NCBI GenBank assembly: GCA_022559985.1
Contig: JAFJTR010000108.1
Span: forward strand, 1 to 64,000
DNA: 64,000 bases
DNA from: Parastagonospora avenae f. sp. tritici 18332-5
Taxonomy: Eukaryota > Ascomycota > Dothideomycetes > Pleosporales > Phaeosphaeriaceae
Reading direction: 5' to 3'
The notes below the pieces were generated by a model. That model ran no database searches and was not told the origin of the DNA. It worked only from the letters and a program-made list of their open reading frames with translations. The translations under genes and the position numbers were made by a program. The stretch's first letter is position 1. Every line of letters begins with the position of its first letter. This document shows positions 58,935-64,000 of the stretch, piece after piece.

Positions 58935-59330
58935 ATGATATCTCGTCACAAACGCGCCGTCTTCTGGATGATCAGTTCCTACTGAATTGCTTATATCCCG
59001 CGAACTCGAAACGACGATTTGGTATCCGAGTATGCTCAGCTGCCATCGGAATCACCATACATAAGCTTTCCCTTTGTTCCATTTATCTATGCAACATATA
59101 GTCGAGTATCCATGCCAAATCTATCCGGCGCCGCTAGTGACTAGCTCAGACAAGCCCTACATTGGGTACTTAGCCATCGCTATCTGCCTGGACCAAGATC
59201 TTACCGCCTAGAACCAAACTTTCCTCGACTTCATTCCTTACACTCAGATAGTACGCCCTCTCTTAACCATCCGCATTCTTCTCTACACCAAGCTCGCTTC
59301 ATCCCCACTACCTCTCCCCACCACCTCACA
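58935..59330. other. Intergenic
   Basis: Pyrimidine-rich towards 59230-59330, typical of a fungal promoter or leader before the ATG at 59331. No gene. Confidence 0.45.
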
Positions 59331-59936
59331 ATGAACATCTGGGACCCATTAAACAGAACGACATACCGAGAGTACGATGGCCCCGTAGTCCCTGATCCTC
59401 CTCCAGCACCACCCCACTATCCCTTCTCCACGTCCCTCCACAGCATCTTCGAACGAATTGAATGGTCTGCTCGAGACCCTCCCTCCAACATCGAAGTCTT
59501 CTCGCTCGATGCCGAAAACAATCTACAATGGGTCCCACTCTCATCCGACCCCGTTTTGGACAAACCAGCAACAAGCCGTCCCCTGTCGCAGTTAAAGGTG
59601 GTTATCGAGCCACTGCACACGTGGGAGCACTGAGCGCAGAGCGGGACGAAGCAACTGCGCCCAGTGCCGCTGTCGATTGAAAATCCCGACGGTCGGCATA
59701 TTTCAGTCAAGCAATATGTTCGAGCGGTCCATGAATATGCTGTTCCACGTCGCAAACTCCTCTGCCGATGTTGCGACATTGGGGGCGCGGAAGACATAGC
59801 TGAAGAGCGGTTTTATTATGAGTGTACGATGGGTGGAAGTAGGGTGGATAGGAGTTTGCGTCCGGGGTTTATGGTGTATTTAATGGAGGATACGGATGAA
59901 ACTAGTTGGAGGCGCATTGGGAGGGGGTGGAGGTGA
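59331..59936 (+). pseudogene. Small unknown protein, frame broken by one TGA
   Basis: One frame from ATG 59331 (MNIWDPLNRTTYREYDGP) to TGA 59934-59936, 202 codons, with an internal TGA at 59631-59633. On both sides the protein reads as one unit: W-E-H-[stop]-A-Q-S-G-T-K-Q-L-R-P, then I-E-N-P-D-G-R-H-I-S-V-K-Q-Y-V. TGG to TGA would explain it; a Trp fits the pattern of such proteins. A 42-nt GT-AG segment (59598-59639) is in phase and would remove the stop, but at 42 nt it would be shorter than nearly all introns here. Family not recognised; soluble, Pro-rich N-terminus, no leader. Confidence 0.5.
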
Positions 59937-60140
59937 GGTATCGGAGGGATGTTGCGTCAGGAACTGAGGCTTTGGATACCGGTGAATGTAGATAAATGAA
60001 CGCTGTGTTATCTATTGCGAAGTGGAGGCTGCGCTTCAGATGAAGAGTGGACTTTGGTATCAGCACGAAGGCGTTATACAGCTCTTTTCATCATGTCATT
60101 ACCTACAAGTAGAGATATCTCAATTGCCTAAGTTGCCTCC

Positions 60141-60953
60141 CTAAGCGTCTGTCAACAGTTTCCTTGTCGCGCTCTCCATCCACAACTTGGTATACCACCT
60201 ATGCGCGAGCTGGAAATTCCACGGCAGCGGTTGGCTATCCTTGCCCTCGGGCGTCGTGTTGACAAAGTTGGACTTGAGATGGAACGTCGCCATCTGCGCC
60301 TTATCATCCGTAGAGACTTCCATGGAGAACAAGCCATCACTCGGACGATGATCTTTGTTTAGCGGGGAGTCGCCGCATCGTACAATGACCTGGACATCAA
60401 ATCAGACACGCCATCTCAGACCAATGAATATTAGCAATCTCACCTTCGAATCATCATGTTCCACGACCTCAAAATGATCCGTAATCTTCGTCCCAACCTT
60501 ATACTCACTCTTCTCAAGCTCCTTCACATCCCACAGACTATCCTCCCTGCCCTCCAACGCGCGATACTTCCTCTCAAGATACCTGCGCTGCACCCTATAC
60601 GCCACGCCCCCCCAGACCCCCCGGCAAAAATCCGTCGCGAGCTGCGCCCGATCGACGCCTTCCTGCGTCAAATACTTGTTGGGTAGTTTCGCATACGGTA
60701 TGGATTTCACGGCGTGGTCGATGCACACGGGCGGGTTGGAGGCGGGGTTGTGCGCGCGGAAGACTGCGGTGCTATGGTCGGGGGAATTGGTGTCGTAGGG
60801 CACGAATTTTGTGCTGCGCGTGTAGAAGGACATGAACGTGTAGCCTAGGACGGCGTTGGCGCCCAGCCCGCCTGCGATGCCGACGACGACGCCGAGGATG
60901 CGCTTGGGGCCGGAGATGCGCTTGAAGGTGGGTGGAGGGCTGATTGTGTTCAT
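60141..60953 (-). CDS. Conserved fungal protein with one membrane helix
   Basis: Exons 60953-60444 and 60389-60141 on the minus strand; 54-bp intron, phase 0; 252 aa. The open frame extends upstream of 60953 but only to a GTG, so the ATG at 60953 (M-N-T-I-S-P-P-P-T-F-K-R) is taken. A helix at about 20-42 (I-L-G-V-V-V-G-I-A-G-G-L-G-A-N-A-V-L-G-Y) follows a basic N-terminus, which fits a mitochondrial or ER anchor. The rest is soluble, with D-F-C-R-G-V-W-G-G-V-A-Y and Y-L-E-R-K-Y-R-A-L-E in the middle and F-H-L-K-S-N-F-V-N-T near the end. It resembles an uncharacterised family found across Ascomycota; I cannot name a function. Confidence 0.7.
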
Positions 60954-61415
60954 TTTGGGCGGTGGAGGGGTTTGCAGGTACAGAGAGGGCGAATGGGTGG
61001 GGATTGGAGCTATATGAAGCTCAGGCGAGGCGTCGATGCCGGGCGTGATGTGGTTGTTGACGGTGGCTCGAGACGAGCTGTTGGTGTTGAGAATTGTGAG
61101 GTTGGACCCTGACCGAGGTCGCGGCACGATGGACACGGGAAGCCGGATTTGACTGCGGGCATAACACTGAACCCGTTCTTATAGCCGTGCAAATTGTCAC
61201 GGTCTCATTAATCAATGGATGAAAGAGGATTTGTTGTAGAACCCTTGATCAGGGGTTCTTAGCCACAATCATGGTGTATAGAACTGTGTCGATAATGGAA
61301 TCAAGTGGGATTTCGGTCATGCGATCAAGATACACAAGAGCAGCAGATTGACGTGAGAAGATACGTTAGGCACATTGTCTCTTTTGCATCCTCTTGGATC
61401 CATTTAGATCCTTAT
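60954..61415. other. Intergenic
   Basis: Promoter region of the one-TM protein gene and 3' flank of BFR2. Frames at 61010-61215 have no motif. Confidence 0.45.
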
Positions 61416-62944
61416 CTAACTCCTGAACAACATCAATCCCGCCTCCTCAGCATCTACACCCTCTTCAGCCTCGCTCTCCACATCATGCTCAGCAAGCCCC
61501 ACCCTTCTTCCAAACAAACTTCCAAACAGCTCATCCCTCTGCCTCTCCTCCCACACCCCCCTTTCCTCAGGCGCCATGAAATTCTGCAACTTTTCTTGAA
61601 CAGTATATCGCAATCTCCTCCCCTTGCTCGCTTTCGTGTCGACGATCTTCTTCGTCTTGGCTTCTCTGGCAACTTGCCAAGGCGCCTGAACAACAAACTC
61701 TGCAGCTCCGCCATTCGCATTGTCGGCGCTGCGTTGCTCGAGGAGTTCCTTGAGCATGAGGCCGTAGAAGTCGGCGTCGTCGTAGATCGCGGGATCGGGC
61801 TGAGAGCCTTTGTTTGATGCGTTGGACTGGATCGGGGCGCATGATCGCGGGGTCTGCGTGCGGGTGATCAAGTGTGAAGATTGTAGTTGGCTGTCAAGGA
61901 CCTCTGTGAGAGTCTGCGTCGCGGAAGCATTGAGACGGTTCTTGTTGTTTGTGACAGTGGTTGCGCGTGTCTTGGTGGACCAGCGCTCCAACACAGCTTT
62001 GCGATTGGGAAGTGCAGACTTTTCAGAGCTGGAAACTGAGCTCCAGATCTCGGCAGATGGCGTCTCGGAGTCGAATACAGTCCGCTTTCGCTTGTGGCCT
62101 GTTCGTGCCTCCTCGAGAGACATGCGCAGGTCGGTCAGGTTGTTGAGCAGTGTAAGCGCTGCGGCTTCTGCGGCCTCAATGGATGATGCTGGTGCAGCCG
62201 CATCTTTGTGAGACTCTGCTGCCATTGAATTTGTTGAGATGAGGGCCTTTTGTAGTCGGATACGAGTGTTGAGGAGAGTGTCGAAAGTCTTTCGTTGAGT
62301 TTTGACCGCCTGGCCCTTCGCGACGTCCGATTGTGCTCCAGCGGCCAGATTAGATGTAAAGGACTTGGTGTCCTGCATCATGCTGCGCACTTCTGACAGC
62401 TCAGACTTGCCCATAGCTGACGCGTTAGGCTTCACTTCGTCGCCAGATTCTTCGTCGGAAGCTTCTGTACCATCTTCATCCTGCTCTGCCTCGTCTTCGC
62501 TATCCATCTCCTCGTCCTCATCCATTTCTTTGTCGAAATCTTCCTCGTCGCTCTCGCCTTCCCCATCAAGCTCCACGCCATTCACACCTTTCACAATACC
62601 ATCCTCATCATCGTCCTCACTGTCCTCCTCATCAAAGCCTTTCGCGAATGGGTCGTCGCTGTCGCTATCCTCCAGTTCATTGCGACTGACAGCCTTTCCT
62701 TCGTATGAGGGGCCTTCAGGCAAGTCCACATTCTGCCTCAACTTGCTCTTCCCGACGGCAGCATAATGTTCGCGTCCCGCATTTGGGTCTTCGACGTCTG
62801 AGAAGTCATCGTCCGAGTGCTCATCGGAGCTTGAGCTTGGGGCGGGATCGAGGAGAGACTCTGGATCGAAGTCTGCTTGACAAGTTAGATATCAAGTAGC
62901 ACGAGAAATGCGACAGACATACCTGTAATCTTTGACTTCTTCAT
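61416..62944 (-). CDS. BFR2: Bfr2/AATF, ribosome biogenesis factor
   Basis: Exons 62944-62923 (22 nt) and 62872-61416 on the minus strand; 50-bp intron, phase 1; 492 aa. Bfr2 (AATF/Che-1 in animals) is a nucleolar protein of the small-subunit processome needed for early 18S rRNA cleavages. The protein starts M-K-K-S-K-I-T-D-F-D-P, with an acidic Ser/Asp/Glu-rich part (about 15-140). The AATF/Che-1 region follows (about 150-300: T-F-D-T-L-L-N-T-R-I-R-L-Q-K-A-L, K-R-K-R), and the TRAUB domain ends it, with Y-D-D-A-D-F-Y-G-L-M-L-K-E-L-L (about 385-400) and K-A-S-K-G-R-R-L-R-Y (about 430-440). All expected parts are there, in order. Head-to-head with the IND1 homologue, 166 bp between start codons. 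Confidence 0.93.
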
Positions 62945-63110
62945 CGTGGGCGCTTTGGTTTGAGTACGAGTTTGCGACAACAGCAGAGTTGAAGACCGAA
63001 CTTTTGCGCCCCACAAAAAAGTTCAAGTTGCGTCGGCGCTTCGTTTCGCCGACATGCGCGTCAGTCACCTCCGCCGCCAACTCCGCAACCGTCTCTCCAG
63101 CCATGCAACC
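62945..63110. promoter_or_regulatory. Bidirectional promoter BFR2 / IND1
   Basis: Only 166 bp separate the two divergent ATGs, so both core promoters and both leaders share this sequence. No TATA box on either strand near the expected distance. Confidence 0.6.
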
Positions 63111-63983
63111 ATGTTGAAGCCACGGCTGTTCTTTACGCTGCGGAGTCTCCAGCATGAGAATCCACTGGTACGCATATCGAATGCGAGCTGAAGTTCCAAT
63201 GGCTGATTGCTGCATCTGCAGGGTCTCCCGCGCTCCGGCGCGCCTCCGTCACTACCGCGCATGCAACGAGGCCTACCGCAGAGGAGAAGCATAAAAGACG
63301 TGAAGAAAGTGATTGCTGTTTCGTCAGCCAAAGGTGGTGTGGGCAAGAGTACAATTGCTGGTAGACCACCCACAGCACGTGCTTCTATTTATACTGAGGC
63401 GCATAATAGTCAACCTCGCCCTCAGCTTCGCGCGAAGAGGCTACAAAGCCGGCATCCTCGACACCGACATCTTCGGTCCTTCGATCCCCACTCTCCTGAA
63501 TCTCTCCGGCGAACCGAGACTATCTGCCAGTTAGTCGGTCACACAGCCCGCCCTCTCGACTCGTCCTGACAGCTTGGGCAGATAACCAGCTCCTACCTCT
63601 CTCCAACTATGGCCTCAAATCAATGTCCATGGGCTATCTTATACCCGAGTCGTCGCCGGTGGCGTGGCGCGGAATGATGGTCATGAAAGCGCTACAACAG
63701 CTGCTGCATGAAGTAGACTGGGGGGGTCTAGATGTATTAGTGCTAGACATGCCGCCGGGCACAGGCGATGTCCAGCTCACCATCACGCAACAGCTGATAC
63801 TGGATGGCGCGATCATTGTTTCAACGCCACAAGACCTGTCGCTTAAAGACGCCGTGAAGGGCGTGGAACTATTCCGCAAGGTAGATGTAAATCTGCTAGG
63901 TCTAGTCTGCAACATGGCGGGCTTCAAATGCCCAGGTTGTGGCGATGTACACGAGGTTTTTGGAAACATGGACAAGATAAGGG
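63111..63983 (+). CDS. IND1: Mitochondrial P-loop Fe-S carrier Ind1/NUBPL (5' part)
   Basis: Exons 63111-63167, 63222-63360, 63410-63529 and 63582-63983 (donor GTATGT at 63984); phases 0, 1, 1, then 1; the gene continues beyond the window. Ind1/NUBPL inserts Fe-S clusters into respiratory complex I. Basic, hydroxylated N-terminus (M-L-K-P-R-L-F-F-T-L-R-S-L) looks like a mitochondrial presequence. Then R-G-L-P-Q-R-R-S-I-K-D-V, the P-loop K-G-G-V-G-K-S (56-62), A-G-I-L-D-T-D-I-F-G-P-S (switch I type), S-M-S-M-G-Y-L, D-M-P-P-G-T-G-D (Walker B-like), and the cluster-binding C-P-G-C (C-x2-C). The G-L-P and S-M-G patterns separate Ind1 from cytosolic Nbp35/Cfd1. Only the last part after the C-x2-C is missing from view. 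Confidence 0.93.
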
Positions 63984-64000
63984 GTATGTGTAGCAAGTAC

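Noticed and set aside
43434..59936. TGA read as Trp (altered genetic code)
   Set aside because: TGA ends several intact genes here (HP1, the 508-aa secreted gene), and other lesions are TAA and TAG.

Overview
This is a nuclear segment of a filamentous ascomycete. Most genes are cut by 45-65 bp GT-AG introns with CTGAC/CTAAC-like branch points 8-20 bp before the acceptor. The families present are ascomycete ones: Zn2Cys6 regulators, F-box and BTB proteins, HP1, GH2 and GH12 enzymes, DUF1752/AreA-N-like. The style of the unknown secreted and BTB families suggests Dothideomycetes (Capnodiales/Mycosphaerellales-like); that placement is inference, no marker gene settles it.

Layout. 0.6-6.8 kb: three genes for secreted proteins (a 560-aa Cys/Lys-rich protein, a 135-aa Cys-rich candidate effector, a six-exon 508-aa protein), none of known function. 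7.2-12.1 kb: an F-box protein and a Zn2Cys6 transcription factor. 12.9-16.1 kb: a repetitive secreted protein, a frameshifted BTB-type gene and a 47-aa single-pass membrane microprotein with a 5'UTR intron. 16.9-21.0 kb: divergent housekeeping pair, heterochromatin protein 1 and the chaperonin subunit CCT5. 22.8-24.3 kb: a poly-C/N assembly scar next to a decayed LINE fragment. 24.3-30.5 and 32.3-39.5 kb: long stretches with no recognisable gene, on either side of a DUF1752 gene. 39.5-46.9 kb: three disrupted genes (a secreted protein, a peptidylarginine deiminase (PAD) homologue, a Zn2Cys6/Fungal_trans_2 regulator). 47.8-57.4 kb: intact GH2 beta-mannosidase, F-box protein, GH12 endoglucanase, TAP-like secreted alpha/beta hydrolase and a DUF4267 membrane protein. 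57.9-59.9 kb: two more ORFs broken by in-frame stops. 60.1-64.0 kb: a conserved one-TM protein, then BFR2/AATF and IND1/NUBPL in a head-to-head pair; IND1 runs off the window.

The main themes are intact core machinery (chaperonin, heterochromatin, ribosome biogenesis, complex I Fe-S assembly), a plant-cell-wall/saprotroph set (GH2, GH12, secreted peptidase-like hydrolase), and a striking number of accessory genes carrying premature stops or single-base frameshifts. The most notable object is the PAD (citrullinating enzyme) homologue: all catalytic motifs are visible, but one in-frame TGA sits where the active-site Trp codon should be. Gene models given here were built by hand from splice signals and reading frame; exon joins were checked for phase. 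Functions are assigned by motif recognition, without database searches.
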